Source of the DNA: Gemmatimonadota bacterium
GTDB lineage: Bacteria > Gemmatimonadota > Gemmatimonadetes > Longimicrobiales > Gaopeijiaceae
NCBI GenBank assembly: GCA_022571515.1
Contig: JACZXQ010000007.1
Coordinates: forward strand, 81,181-145,180
Direction of reading: 5' to 3'
DNA length: 64,000 nucleotides
In this document: in pieces, positions 30,752 through 41,063 of the stretch
Numbering within the stretch: position 1 is the first letter of the stretch
Layout of the letters: every line of letters starts with the position of its first letter
The notes under the pieces: generated by a model
Seen by the model: the letters and a program-made list of their open reading frames with translations, nothing else
Databases searched by the model: none
Told to the model about the DNA's origin: nothing
Position numbers and translations under genes: made by a program

Positions 30752-31518
30752 GCGGCGGGCCGGTCGCGCTGATCACAGGCGCCTCCTCGGGGATGGGGCG
30801 GGGCCTCGCCATGCGTCTGGCAGCCGACGGGTACCGGGTAGGGCTCGCGGCTCGCCGCGCGCAGCCGTTGGAGGAACTCGCGGCGGACATCCGGTCCGCC
30901 GGAGGCGAGGCCCTCGTGCTGCAGTGCGACGTCTCGGTTCGAGAAGATGTGTACGCTGCGGTCGAGCGGTGCCGCCGGGAGCTTGGTGACGTCGATCTGC
31001 TCGTCGCCAACGCTGGGCAGAGCGAGATGACCCTCGTCGATGAGTTGGACTCCGGCATGATCGAACAGCTCATGGGGGTCAACTTCTTCGGCGTCGTGTA
31101 TGCCGTCGAGGCCGTGCTGCCCGGGATGCTGAGCCGCGGTCGCGGCCAGATCGTGGGAGTGAGCAGTCTGGCCGGATACGGGGGCCTCCCACGTACGGCC
31201 GGGTACTCCGCGGCCAAGGCGGCGGTGACCAAGTTTCTCGAAAGCCTGCGAGTGGACCTGCGGGGCCGGGGCGTCGATGTGACCGTCATTTCGCCCGGGT
31301 ACGTGCGGACGCCAATGACCGATAGAAACCTACATTCCATGCCATTCCTCGTGGAGTTGGACGATGCCGTGGCCCGCATACACAGGGCGATCGTCAAGAG
31401 GGCTCGGGCGTACCACTTTCCTTGGCCCCTGGCCTCGTTCGTGTGGGTGGGACAGATTTTCCCAAGACGAATGTATGATTGGATTGTAAGTCGGATAAAC
31501 CGCGACAAGGCGAGGTGA
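30748..31518 (+). CDS. Short-chain dehydrogenase/reductase
   Basis: A 256-residue classical SDR: LITGASSGMGRGLA cofactor motif, LVANAGQSE, and the catalytic Ser-Tyr-Lys in VGVSSLAGYGG and TAGYSAAKAAV. The TTG start at 30748 overlaps the amidase stop. The C-terminal 40 residues contain hydrophobic and basic stretches (YHFPWPLASFVWVGQIFPRR), seen in SDRs that handle lipophilic substrates at the membrane. It closes the overlapping gene run, but its substrate need not belong to the same pathway. Confidence 0.88.
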   Translation: MSGGPVALITGASSGMGRGLAMRLAADGYRVGLAARRAQPLEELAADIRSAGGEALVLQCDVSVREDVYAAVERCRRELGDVDLLVANAGQSEMTLVDELDSGMIEQLMGVNFFGVVYAVEAVLPGMLSRGRGQIVGVSSLAGYGGLPRTAGYSAAKAAVTKFLESLRVDLRGRGVDVTVISPGYVRTPMTDRNLHSMPFLVELDDAVARIHRAIVKRARAYHFPWPLASFVWVGQIFPRRMYDWIVSRINRDKAR

Positions 31519-31529
31519 CAGGAGTTCCG

Positions 31530-32045
31530 ATGAACGAACGCATCAAGACCATGCTCGAAGGGCGCCGGCAGCGCCTGGAGAGGACCCTCGGACGGCCTAT
31601 GGAAACACCGGTCCCGTCTGATGGTCCTGGCCTGTCCGACGCCGAGCGGGAACACCTCCACACTGCGGCCACCGACCTCTACTGGAACGAGGTGGAGTGG
31701 GAGAACCTCACCGACGAGGAACGGATGGAGTCGGGTTCACTGGCCGAGATGGTGTTTCCCGGATTTCTCGCATTCATCCGTGGGTTGCTCCTGGCAGAGG
31801 TGATGCCCGACTCTCTGGCACCGGCGAATCCCCGGCCGGAGATCGTGGCCGAGGTGCTCGAGTTCCTGGCAGGTCGGGTGGTCGAGCTTGAAGAGCAGCG
31901 GGATGCGGACGACGACGAAGACCCTGCCCGAACCGCACTAGAGCTGTCGATGACTGATCGGCTGATCGACCTCGTCCTCTTCCAGTTCCACGGGATCGAT
32001 CCCGCGGACGTCGAGGGGCTGGGGGGGACGACCGTCCCCTCCTGA
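31530..32045 (+). CDS. Uncharacterised acidic protein
   Basis: 171 residues, not recognised. It starts at the ATG at 31530 after AGGAG. The sequence is strongly acidic and helical (LYWNEVEWENLTDEERMESG; later VVELEEQRDADDDEDPARTALEL) with one moderately hydrophobic helix (MVFPGFLAFIRGLLLAEV). No catalytic motif, signal peptide or cysteine pair is visible. It follows the SDR by 11 bases and precedes a GDPD gene by 13, so it is in an operon-like setting. Confidence 0.7.
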   Translation: MNERIKTMLEGRRQRLERTLGRPMETPVPSDGPGLSDAEREHLHTAATDLYWNEVEWENLTDEERMESGSLAEMVFPGFLAFIRGLLLAEVMPDSLAPANPRPEIVAEVLEFLAGRVVELEEQRDADDDEDPARTALELSMTDRLIDLVLFQFHGIDPADVEGLGGTTVPS

Positions 32046-32058
32046 CGAGGGCCGGACC

Positions 32059-32904
32059 ATGGGGCTTCTTGACGGTCCGAGGCCGGGCCATGGCTGCCTG
32101 GCCGGTGCCCCGATGTTCGTCGCACACCGCGGCGGATCCCTCCTGGCACCGGAAAACACCATGGAGGCGTTCCGGTCGGCGGTCGAGGACTGGGGTGTCG
32201 ACATGCTGGAGACGGATGCCCGCCTGACCCGCGACGGCGAGGTCGTCCTCATCCACGACGCCACTGTGGACCGCACGTGCGGTGGCACGGGGCCCGTGAG
32301 GGACATGTCGCTTGCGGAGGTGCAGCGCCTCGACGCCGGCTACCATTTCCGTGACCTTGAAGGCAGGCATTCGTTTCGGGGCGAGGGAGTCCGAGTGCCT
32401 CGCTTCGCGGAGGTGCTGGAGGCGTTTCCTGGCGTGCGAATCAACGTCGAGACGAAGACGCGCGAAGTGGCCGTGCCCCTGGTCGACCTGGTCCGCCGGT
32501 ACGGTGCGGAGCACCGTGTGTTGGTGGCCGCCGAGTACGATCGTGACCGGCAGCCGGTCAGAGGCTACTCCGGACCCTGGGGCACGTCCCGCCGCCAGGT
32601 GATGTCGTTCTGGGCTGCGGTCCAAACGGGGATCTGGCGAGCGTACACGCCTCGCGGCGATGTGCTTCAGGTGCCCGAGTCCTGGAGGGGTATCCGCGTC
32701 GTGAGCCGGCGGTTCATCCGAGCGGCCCATGCGTGTAACATCCCGGTCCAAGTGTGGACCGTGGACGAGGAGGCCGACATGAGGCGATTGCTCGATTGGG
32801 GCGTGGACGGTATCCAAACCGACCGACCCGACGTGCTCGCCCGTGTCCTCATGGACGTAGCCGGTAGGCCGGCGCCCCCGATCTGGACGTCGGCGGACGC
32901 ATGA
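32059..32904 (+). CDS. Glycerophosphodiester phosphodiesterase
   Basis: 281 residues. The catalytic pattern is present: FVAHRGGSLLAPENTMEAF, DMLETDARLTRDGEVVLIHDATVDRT (His-Arg, Glu-x-Asp, His-Asp), and VQVWTVDEEADMRRLL with GVDGIQTDRPDVL at the C-terminus. It hydrolyses glycerophosphodiesters to glycerol-3-phosphate and an alcohol. No signal peptide, so probably cytosolic. The gene overlaps tilS by four bases (ATGA). Confidence 0.92.
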   Translation: MGLLDGPRPGHGCLAGAPMFVAHRGGSLLAPENTMEAFRSAVEDWGVDMLETDARLTRDGEVVLIHDATVDRTCGGTGPVRDMSLAEVQRLDAGYHFRDLEGRHSFRGEGVRVPRFAEVLEAFPGVRINVETKTREVAVPLVDLVRRYGAEHRVLVAAEYDRDRQPVRGYSGPWGTSRRQVMSFWAAVQTGIWRAYTPRGDVLQVPESWRGIRVVSRRFIRAAHACNIPVQVWTVDEEADMRRLLDWGVDGIQTDRPDVLARVLMDVAGRPAPPIWTSADA

Positions 32905-34265
32905 GCAAGACCGACACAGGGCTCGCCGGGCGTTTCGTTCAGCATGTGGCCACACGCCGGTTGTTCAGCGCGGGCGAACGGGTGGTCGTGGCGGTTTCCG
33001 GCGGTGCGGACTCGACGGCCTTGTTGCATTTACTGCGTTTCGCGCCCGCGTTGCCGGCTCTCGACCTGGTGGCGGCGCACTTCGACCATCGGATGCGCCC
33101 CGATAGCGCGAGTGACGTTGCCTGGCTTCGCGGACTCACGCTTGCGTGGGGCATCGAGTTCCGGTCCGGCGAGGCGAGCGTGGAACTCACAGGCGAAGAG
33201 GAGGCGCGCGACGCCCGCTACGCATTTCTCGAGGCCGTCGCGACACAAACTGGCGCCTCCAAGATCGCCACCGGGCATCAGGAGGACGATCAGGCGGAGA
33301 CGGTGCTCTTCCGGATCGCGCGAGGCACGGGTTTGGCCGGCCTTTCAGGCATTCCCGAGACCCGCGAGCCCGGGATCGTCCGTCCGATGTTGCCTTTCCG
33401 CCGCGCTGAGATCGAGACGTTCCTGGCGGCGCACCGGCTCGTGACGCGCAACGATAGGAGCAACCTGGATCCTCGGTTCGCGAGAAACGTTCTGCGGCAC
33501 CAGGTCATTCCCCTCATCGAGCAGCGGGTCGCACCCGGCGTCACCTCATCGTTGGTGCGGCTTGCGCGATTGGCAGACCGGGAGGAGGCGGGGTGGCGGT
33601 GTGTCGTTCCCGAGCTCCTGGATCGCCTCGTCCAGAGCCGCGATGACGGGGTGCTGTCGGTTGATCGCTCCGCGCTACTGGCCTATCATTCGGTGGTCCA
33701 GGCTAGACTGCTTCGGGCGGCGATCGAGCGTTTCGGTGTGAGGCTCGACGAAGCTGGAACGCGCGCCGTGCTCGAGTTTGCCAGGGCGGGCGCCAGCGGC
33801 AGGAGTATCCGGCTGCCAGGCGCTCTCGTGCTCCGAAGGTCGTTCGACGAGTTTGTCCTTTCCGTAGAAGTGGCGCGTGATGAGCACTGTCCCCTGGAGA
33901 TCCAGGAACCGGGCTCCGGTAGTGGGGGCTTCGTAGTTGGGGGGCGGCACATGACGGCGGATTGGTCGATCGGCGCGCCGCCGGAGGGTCGGTGGGTAGA
34001 GAGGTTCTCCCTGTCCCAGTTGGAATTTCCGGCCAGTTTCCGGGAATGGTATCCCGGAGATCGAATGCGGCTACCTTACGGGTCCAAGAAACTGAAAAAA
34101 GTATTCGCGGAGGCGCGCGTACCTGCCCATGAGCGGATCCGGCGGCCTGTTTTCGTTGACGGAGGGGGATCTGTGCTCTGGATTCCGGGAGTGATGAGGT
34201 CTTGTGTGGCTGAGGCAACGGAGGGAGTAGGCGCCTTGAGCATTGCGGTCGGAGAGGAACTGTGA
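32901..34265 (+). CDS. tilS: tRNA(Ile)-lysidine synthase
   Basis: Attaches lysine to C34 of the CAU-anticodon tRNA-Ile2 so that it reads AUA. The PP-loop ATPase motif VVAVSGGADSTALLHLL is at about residues 30-46, with HFDHRMRPDSASD and ATGHQEDDQAETVLFRIARGTGL following; the C-terminal TilS domain (FREWYPGDRMRLPYGSKKLKKVFAEARVP across its middle) is present. 454 residues is the full-length type. tilS-hpt-ftsH is a widely conserved gene order. A CAT-anticodon tRNA lies at 16028-16101. Confidence 0.95.
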   Translation: MSKTDTGLAGRFVQHVATRRLFSAGERVVVAVSGGADSTALLHLLRFAPALPALDLVAAHFDHRMRPDSASDVAWLRGLTLAWGIEFRSGEASVELTGEEEARDARYAFLEAVATQTGASKIATGHQEDDQAETVLFRIARGTGLAGLSGIPETREPGIVRPMLPFRRAEIETFLAAHRLVTRNDRSNLDPRFARNVLRHQVIPLIEQRVAPGVTSSLVRLARLADREEAGWRCVVPELLDRLVQSRDDGVLSVDRSALLAYHSVVQARLLRAAIERFGVRLDEAGTRAVLEFARAGASGRSIRLPGALVLRRSFDEFVLSVEVARDEHCPLEIQEPGSGSGGFVVGGRHMTADWSIGAPPEGRWVERFSLSQLEFPASFREWYPGDRMRLPYGSKKLKKVFAEARVPAHERIRRPVFVDGGGSVLWIPGVMRSCVAEATEGVGALSIAVGEEL

Positions 34266-34804
34266 GCGGTGGTCTGGCACAACTGGGTGGTCGTGAACTC
34301 ACGCGCACGGTCTACACCGCCGAGGAGATCGGCGAGCGCGTCAAGGCCATGGGCGTGGAGATCAGCGAGAGTTATGAAGCGGGAGACGATCTTCTGGTCG
34401 TTGGGCTGCTCAAGGGATCGTTCATCTTCCTCGCGGATCTGGTGCGCGCGATCGAGCTCCCTCTCCACGTCGACTTCCTCGTCGCATCGAGCTATGGTTC
34501 GGCGACGGTGTCGAGTGGAAACGTACAGTTGCTGTACGATCCCGAAGCGTCCCTGGAGGGACGGTCCGTCATCATCGTGGAGGACATTGTGGATTCCGGG
34601 AACACCATGAACCGGCTGATTCCCCTCCTCGAAGAGCGACGCCCCCGGAGCCTCGAGATCTGCGCGCTGCTCCATAAGCGTGTGACCCGACTCGCGCTCG
34701 AGCCGCGCTGGGTCGGTTTCGACGCACCCAACGAGTTTCTGATCGGCTACGGGCTGGATTACAGCGAGAATTTCCGACACTTACCGTATATTGGGAGCCT
34801 GTGA
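34262..34804 (+). CDS. hpt: Hypoxanthine phosphoribosyltransferase
   Basis: Salvages hypoxanthine and guanine to IMP and GMP using PRPP. The PRPP-binding loop is SVIIVEDIVDSGNTM at about residues 102-116; LLKGSFIFLADLVRAI and GFDAPNEFLIGYGLDYSENFRHLPYIG are standard family blocks. 180 residues. The GTG start overlaps tilS by four bases, consistent with the conserved tilS-hpt-ftsH cluster. Confidence 0.96.
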   Translation: MSGGLAQLGGRELTRTVYTAEEIGERVKAMGVEISESYEAGDDLLVVGLLKGSFIFLADLVRAIELPLHVDFLVASSYGSATVSSGNVQLLYDPEASLEGRSVIIVEDIVDSGNTMNRLIPLLEERRPRSLEICALLHKRVTRLALEPRWVGFDAPNEFLIGYGLDYSENFRHLPYIGSL

Positions 34805-34835
34805 GGAGCGGTGTGTGGTACTCTGATCGCTCGCC

Positions 34836-34850
34836 GGTGTAAGGGACACC
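34836..34850 (+). promoter_or_regulatory. Short hairpin presenting the ftsH ribosome binding site in its loop
   Basis: GGTGT (34836-34840), AAGGG loop, ACACC (34846-34850), immediately followed by the ftsH ATG at 34851. The purine-rich AAGGG that should pair with 16S rRNA would be displayed in the loop. The stem is only 5 bp, so it may be chance. Confidence 0.3.
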
Positions 34851-36938
<2,088 letters not shown>

Positions 36939-36958
36939 CCGATCCGACCGACCTCTAA

Positions 36959-37762
36959 ATGTCGAGGTTGTGGCAGCAGGTCCAGTTCTTCCGTCCGGGG
37001 ATGCTGGATCTCATAGAGATCGCAATCGTCGCGATCCTCATCTACCGGCTCCTCATCGTCATACAGCGCACCCGCGCGATACAAATGCTGGTGGGGGTCC
37101 TACTGCTCGCAGGGACATATTTCCTGTCCCGGTTGCTCAACCTGAACCTCATCCGCGAGATCCTGGAGGCCTCGTTCCAGTATGGCGCCATCGCGGCCTT
37201 GGTGGTGTTCCAGCCCGAGTTGCGCTCCGCGCTGGCCAGGCTTGGGCGGAACCGGATGTTCCGAATGGTGAACCCGCTGCATGGCCTCCACCTCGTCGAT
37301 GAGCTGATCGAGGGAGTGGAGCAGCTCGCTCGCTCCAAGACCGGCGCCATCATCGCCATCGAACAAGAGGTCGGACTCGACGAGTACGCTCAGACCGGGA
37401 GTCCCGAACGGGCACGCGTTTCGGCGCACATGCTGAACACGATCTTCGCGCCATCCACTCCCCTGCACGACGGGGCTGTGCTCATCCGGGGCGATGAGAT
37501 CGTGGCTGCCGGCGCCATCCTTCCGCTGACGCAGTACGCCCTCTCCGACAAGACTTTGGGCACCCGTCACCGGGCGGCGATCGGGTTGAGCGAGGAGACG
37601 GACGCGATCGTGATCGTCGTGAGCGAGGAGACCGCGCGCGTATCCGTAGCCGTAGGCGGCCGCCTCGAGCGGGATGTCGATTCCCAGCGGATCAGGGAGC
37701 TTTTGGGTGGCACGATCCCAGAGGGCGCGAAGCCACTCGCCGGTGTGTCCAAGCTGGGCTGA
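36959..37762 (+). CDS. cdaA: Diadenylate cyclase CdaA (c-di-AMP synthase)
   Basis: Makes cyclic di-AMP from two ATP. The protein has three N-terminal membrane helices (LIEIAIVAILIYRLLIVI, AIQMLVGVLLLAGTYFL and the helix before VVFQPELRSAL) and a DAC domain with the two signature motifs: LHDGAVLIRG (DGA) and GTRHRAAIGLSEETDA (RHR). Length 267 is typical. The ATG at 36959 follows ftsH by 20 bases. No cdaR or glmM is adjacent, unlike the classic Firmicutes operon. Confidence 0.95.
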   Translation: MSRLWQQVQFFRPGMLDLIEIAIVAILIYRLLIVIQRTRAIQMLVGVLLLAGTYFLSRLLNLNLIREILEASFQYGAIAALVVFQPELRSALARLGRNRMFRMVNPLHGLHLVDELIEGVEQLARSKTGAIIAIEQEVGLDEYAQTGSPERARVSAHMLNTIFAPSTPLHDGAVLIRGDEIVAAGAILPLTQYALSDKTLGTRHRAAIGLSEETDAIVIVVSEETARVSVAVGGRLERDVDSQRIRELLGGTIPEGAKPLAGVSKLG

Positions 37763-37782
37763 CCCCGTTCCGAGCCAGCGCG

Positions 37783-37812
37783 TTGACAGGCTCGGCGCCC
37801 CTCATCTAGATT
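37783..37812 (+). promoter_or_regulatory. Probable sigma-70 promoter for the exbB-exbD-exbD-tonB operon
   Basis: A perfect -35 hexamer TTGACA (37783-37788), 18-base spacer, and TAGATT (37807-37812) as a 4/6 -10 element. It lies between the cdaA stop and exbB start, leaving a leader of about 55 bases that includes an AAGGAG ribosome binding site at 37861-37866. Confidence 0.5.
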
Positions 37813-37872
37813 GGCGCGTCTCAGAAGTGGAGATCGTTGGCCGGATCGCATGGCTGATCAAAGGAGCTAGGG

Positions 37873-38637
37873 TTGCAAGAAGGAAGTCAATACCACCTGC
37901 TGTCACTCTTCGAGGACGGTGGGACGATGATGTATCCGCTCGTGCTTTGCTCGCTCATCGCCCTGGGCGTGATCATGGCGAAGGCGTACACGCTGTGGGT
38001 GGCACACGCGAGCACCAAGCTCATCCTTGCGGAAACCGAGGAAGCCGCGAAAGCGGGGCGGGTAGACGAAGCGATCGAGCTCGCGTCGTCGAGGCCGGGC
38101 CCGACAGCGGCCATCCTGGTAGTGGGTTTACGGCGTATCCGCACCCAACAGATCCACGAGGGCGAGCTGGAGCAGGCCATCAGCACGACAGGCACTATCG
38201 AACTCGGCTTCCTGGAGCGGGGGCTCGTGATCCTGGCCACCATCGCCAACGTTGCGCCTCTGATGGGGTTCCTGGGTACGGTGGTCGGTATGATCCTGGC
38301 GTTTGCCGCCATCGAAGAGGCTGGCGACGTCGATCCTACACTCGTGGCGGGTGGCATCAAAGTGGCCTTGTTGACTACGGCGGCGGGTCTCCTCATCGCC
38401 ATCCCGGTCAACATCGGCTACAATTTCTTCGTGACCCGAATCGATATGCTGATCCTGGACATGGAGCAGGGTGCCCAGAAGATCCTCAACCTGGCGTGGC
38501 ACATGGAAAAGAAGGGCTCGCTCGAGATTTTGAGGAAGAACCGGCTCGCCACCCAAACTGCGGGGCGCGCGTCGTCCGAGGCGGCACCAGCTCCGGAGCC
38601 AACCGCCCCCGAGGACACGGGGCCGGCAGAAGATTAG
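37873..38637 (+). CDS. ExbB/TolQ-family proton channel protein
   Basis: 254 residues, three membrane segments: MMYPLVLCSLIALGVIMAKAY, LVILATIANVAPLMGFLGTV (continuing GMILAF) and VALLTTAAGLLIAIPVNIGYN. These match the MotA/TolQ/ExbB channel core with its conserved GLLGTV-like and TTA-x-G-L-x-x-A-I-P elements. Start is a TTG at 37873 with AAGGAG six bases ahead. With the two ExbD proteins and TonB that follow, it forms the proton-driven motor for outer-membrane receptors. Confidence 0.92.
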   Translation: MQEGSQYHLLSLFEDGGTMMYPLVLCSLIALGVIMAKAYTLWVAHASTKLILAETEEAAKAGRVDEAIELASSRPGPTAAILVVGLRRIRTQQIHEGELEQAISTTGTIELGFLERGLVILATIANVAPLMGFLGTVVGMILAFAAIEEAGDVDPTLVAGGIKVALLTTAAGLLIAIPVNIGYNFFVTRIDMLILDMEQGAQKILNLAWHMEKKGSLEILRKNRLATQTAGRASSEAAPAPEPTAPEDTGPAED

Positions 38638-38690
38638 GGAACAATCCGCCAGTTCCATCTGTAGGTGATGACAACCCTGAGAGCGACGAC

Positions 38691-39116
38691 ATGGCCGTTC
38701 TGAACAACAAGAAATCGAAGGTCAGCGACGAGATTCCCTCCGCGTCTATGGCGGACATCGCGTTCCTTTTGCTGATCTTCTTCCTGGTTACGACGGTGTT
38801 CCCAAAGGACAGCGGGCTGGCGATCGTCTTGCCGGAGGAATCCGAGACGGTCGAGGTGAATCAGAAGAACATCCTGCACATCATCATCCAACCCACCGGC
38901 GTCGTCGATCTCAAGCGCGGCGAGAGTTCGCAGGTGCAGCATGTCCGACCCAACGATATCGAGAGCATCTGGCGCCAGGGGGTGGCCGAGAACCCGAACC
39001 TGATCGCCGCCGTGAAAACACATCCGGACGCGTCGTACAAGTTCATGATCGACGTGTTGGACGCCCTGCAGCTGGGCGGCGCGACTCGGATCTCCCTTCA
39101 ACTGTTCGAGGGCTGA
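38691..39116 (+). CDS. ExbD/TolR-family protein (first copy)
   Basis: 141 residues: a short basic N-terminus, SASMADIAFLLLIFFLVTTVF with the essential Asp in the membrane helix, and a periplasmic domain. ATG at 38691. It pairs with the second ExbD-like gene three bases downstream. Two different ExbD proteins in one operon are common in Bacteroidota and relatives. Confidence 0.92.
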   Translation: MAVLNNKKSKVSDEIPSASMADIAFLLLIFFLVTTVFPKDSGLAIVLPEESETVEVNQKNILHIIIQPTGVVDLKRGESSQVQHVRPNDIESIWRQGVAENPNLIAAVKTHPDASYKFMIDVLDALQLGGATRISLQLFEG

Positions 39117-39119
39117 TCC

Positions 39120-39569
39120 ATGGGCATACGGCAGGGTGGGTTTCAGCGGAAATCAAAGGCCTCCGACGAGATCCCTTCGTCTTCGATGGCGGACATCGCG
39201 TTTTTGCTGCTGATCTTCTTCATGGTCACCACGGTGTTCCAGTCGGACAAGGACCGCCCCATCGAATGGGCTCAGGCCGAGGCCACCAAGAAGATCGACG
39301 AGAAGAAGAAAGACATCCTGAACATCTGGGTCGAGCGCGACGGTAGCGTGTATATGAACGACCGTCTCTACACCATGGAAGAGATTACACCGGTCATTGG
39401 CCCGATGTACGCGGCTTCGGACCGACACCTGCTCATTTCGATCCGTGCCGACCGTGAGGTTGCGTACCAGCACATCGATCAGTTGCAAAAGCAGCTGGTG
39501 GCTGCTGGAGTCGTTCGTATAGTCTTCGCCACCGAGCTCGAGCGACGCATGACGAGGGAGAGACGATGA
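39120..39569 (+). CDS. ExbD/TolR-family protein (second copy)
   Basis: 149 residues with the same architecture: SSSMADIAFLLLIFFMVTTVF carries the membrane Asp, then a periplasmic domain that differs from the first copy (IDEKKKDILNIWVERDGSVY). It overlaps the tonB start by four bases (ATGA). Confidence 0.92.
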   Translation: MGIRQGGFQRKSKASDEIPSSSMADIAFLLLIFFMVTTVFQSDKDRPIEWAQAEATKKIDEKKKDILNIWVERDGSVYMNDRLYTMEEITPVIGPMYAASDRHLLISIRADREVAYQHIDQLQKQLVAAGVVRIVFATELERRMTRERR

Positions 39570-40246
39570 ACCCGCAAGCCATGCCGTCCCTGGGCGCCGA
39601 ACACGAGACCGAGAACGACCGCTTCAAGCGCTCGTTCGGATCGTGGTTCTGGACTTCCATGATCGCTGCGACCGTGATGCATTTCGCGATCTTCCAGTTC
39701 TGGCCGACCCTTACGGCCGAGGACGTCTCGTTCAGCACTGAAGATCTGGAAACGATCGACATTCCGGACAACATCGAGATTCCACCACCGCCGCAGCGTA
39801 TCGCCCGCCCGGCGGTGCCCGTGATGGCTACCGCGGATATCGAAGAGGACATCACGATCGCCCCCACGACCTTCGCGGAAAATCCGGTCGAGGATCTCCC
39901 GCCGCCGCCCACCGAGCGAGAGTATGACATCTCGTTGGCACCGGTGTTTACGCCGATGACCGTGCGTCCAGAGATCAAGAACGAGGCCGAGGTCATTCGC
40001 GCGATGGAGCGGGAATACCCGGCCATCCTACGCGACGCTGGAATTGGAGGCCGGGTGCTGGTCTGGTTCTTCATCGACGAGGCGGGCACGGTGCGGAACA
40101 AGCGAGTCGCGGAGACTTCGGGCCATTCGGGGCTCGACGAAGCAGCCCTCAAGGTCGCCGACATCTACCGGTTTACGCCGGCCCTCAACCGGGACAAGAA
40201 GGTCCAGGTGTGGGTGCAGTTCACGATTACCTTCCAGGTTCGCTGA
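39566..40246 (+). CDS. tonB: Energy transducer TonB
   Basis: 226 residues: cytoplasmic start, one membrane helix (WTSMIAATVMHFAIFQFW), a short proline-rich periplasmic part (DNIEIPPPPQRIARPAVPV; EDLPPPPTERE) and a C-terminal TonB domain with REYPAILRDAGIGGRVLVWF and TSGHSGLDEAALKVAD. It connects the ExbB/ExbD motor with receptors such as the one at 18580-21051. The spanning linker is short for TonB. An intrinsic terminator follows 26 bases after the stop. Confidence 0.92.
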   Translation: MNPQAMPSLGAEHETENDRFKRSFGSWFWTSMIAATVMHFAIFQFWPTLTAEDVSFSTEDLETIDIPDNIEIPPPPQRIARPAVPVMATADIEEDITIAPTTFAENPVEDLPPPPTEREYDISLAPVFTPMTVRPEIKNEAEVIRAMEREYPAILRDAGIGGRVLVWFFIDEAGTVRNKRVAETSGHSGLDEAALKVADIYRFTPALNRDKKVQVWVQFTITFQVR

Positions 40247-40272
40247 CGGCGGGGCCGGACGCTAGACGGGAT

Positions 40273-40313
40273 GGGAACCCCGCCGCCGTCGGCCGGCGAG
40301 GTTCCCTTTTTTT
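40273..40313 (+). terminator. Rho-independent terminator after tonB
   Basis: GGGAACC-C-CGCCG (40273-40285) pairs with CGGCG-A-GGTTCCC (40294-40306) with one C/A mismatch, followed by seven Ts (40307-40313). It ends the exbB-exbD-exbD-tonB operon. Confidence 0.9.
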
Positions 40314-40364
40314 GTGCGGTGCTCCTCTCACCAGATCAATTGGAATGGACGCCCAGGACCCGGG

Positions 40365-41063
40365 GTGACATATAAAGAGAGGTTGACTCGGGGTTTGGCG
40401 GCGGTACGAGACACGATCGCCGCCGCGGCCGCCAGATCAGGCCGAGACCCGGACGCCGTCACGCTGGTGGCTGTGACGAAAGCCCATCCGCTGGAGGCCG
40501 CGCATGCTGCACTCGACTCGGGGCTCCAAGAACTGGGCGAGAACAGGGTAGAGGAGTTGCAGTGGAAGGCAGAGGCGCTCGCGGGTACCGCCGTCCGGTG
40601 GCACATGGTCGGGCACGTTCAACGCCGCAAAGTGTCCATTCTGGCAGGCATTCCACAGTTGGTTCATTCCATCGACTCGGTGCGACTCGCGCAACGGTTC
40701 TCCTCGGTCGCGGTCGCATCGGGGCAGCCCTTCAGGGTGCTCCTGCAGGCGAATACATCGGGCGAGGGTACCAAGGGTGGCTTTTCACGTGATGAGTTGG
40801 TAGAGGCGATCCATGAGATCGTCGAGCTACCCTCGCTGGAGGTCCGGGGGCTGATGACGATGGCGCCGCTTACGGATGATGAGGCTGTGCTACGGAGCAC
40901 GTTTCGGCGCCTCAGGGAGGTTCACGAGACGTTGAGGAGCACCTCGGCCTACGAGGCCGACCAGCTCTCCATGGGCATGACGAACGATTACGAGATCGCC
41001 ATCGAGGAAGGGAGCACCATGGTTCGCATCGGGACGGCGCTTTTCGGAGCACGCCAGCGATGA
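40365..41063 (+). CDS. YggS-family pyridoxal phosphate homeostasis protein
   Basis: 232 residues, a fold-type III PLP-binding protein with LVAVTKAHPLEAAHAALDSG (the PLP lysine), LGENRVEELQWK, WHMVGHVQRRKV, LVHSIDS and MGMTNDYEIAIEEGSTMVRIG. It buffers free PLP and has no known catalytic activity. The GTG at 40365 is chosen; the frame remains open to 40314, but that would start inside the terminator's T-run edge. Stop overlaps the divIVA-like start (ATGA), and yggS-divIVA neighbourhood is widespread. Confidence 0.9.
   Translation: MTYKERLTRGLAAVRDTIAAAAARSGRDPDAVTLVAVTKAHPLEAAHAALDSGLQELGENRVEELQWKAEALAGTAVRWHMVGHVQRRKVSILAGIPQLVHSIDSVRLAQRFSSVAVASGQPFRVLLQANTSGEGTKGGFSRDELVEAIHEIVELPSLEVRGLMTMAPLTDDEAVLRSTFRRLREVHETLRSTSAYEADQLSMGMTNDYEIAIEEGSTMVRIGTALFGARQR

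Noticed and set aside
40314..40364. Upstream extension of the yggS frame to 40314.
   Set aside because: It would start at the edge of the T-run of the tonB terminator; the GTG at 40365 gives the family N-terminus.
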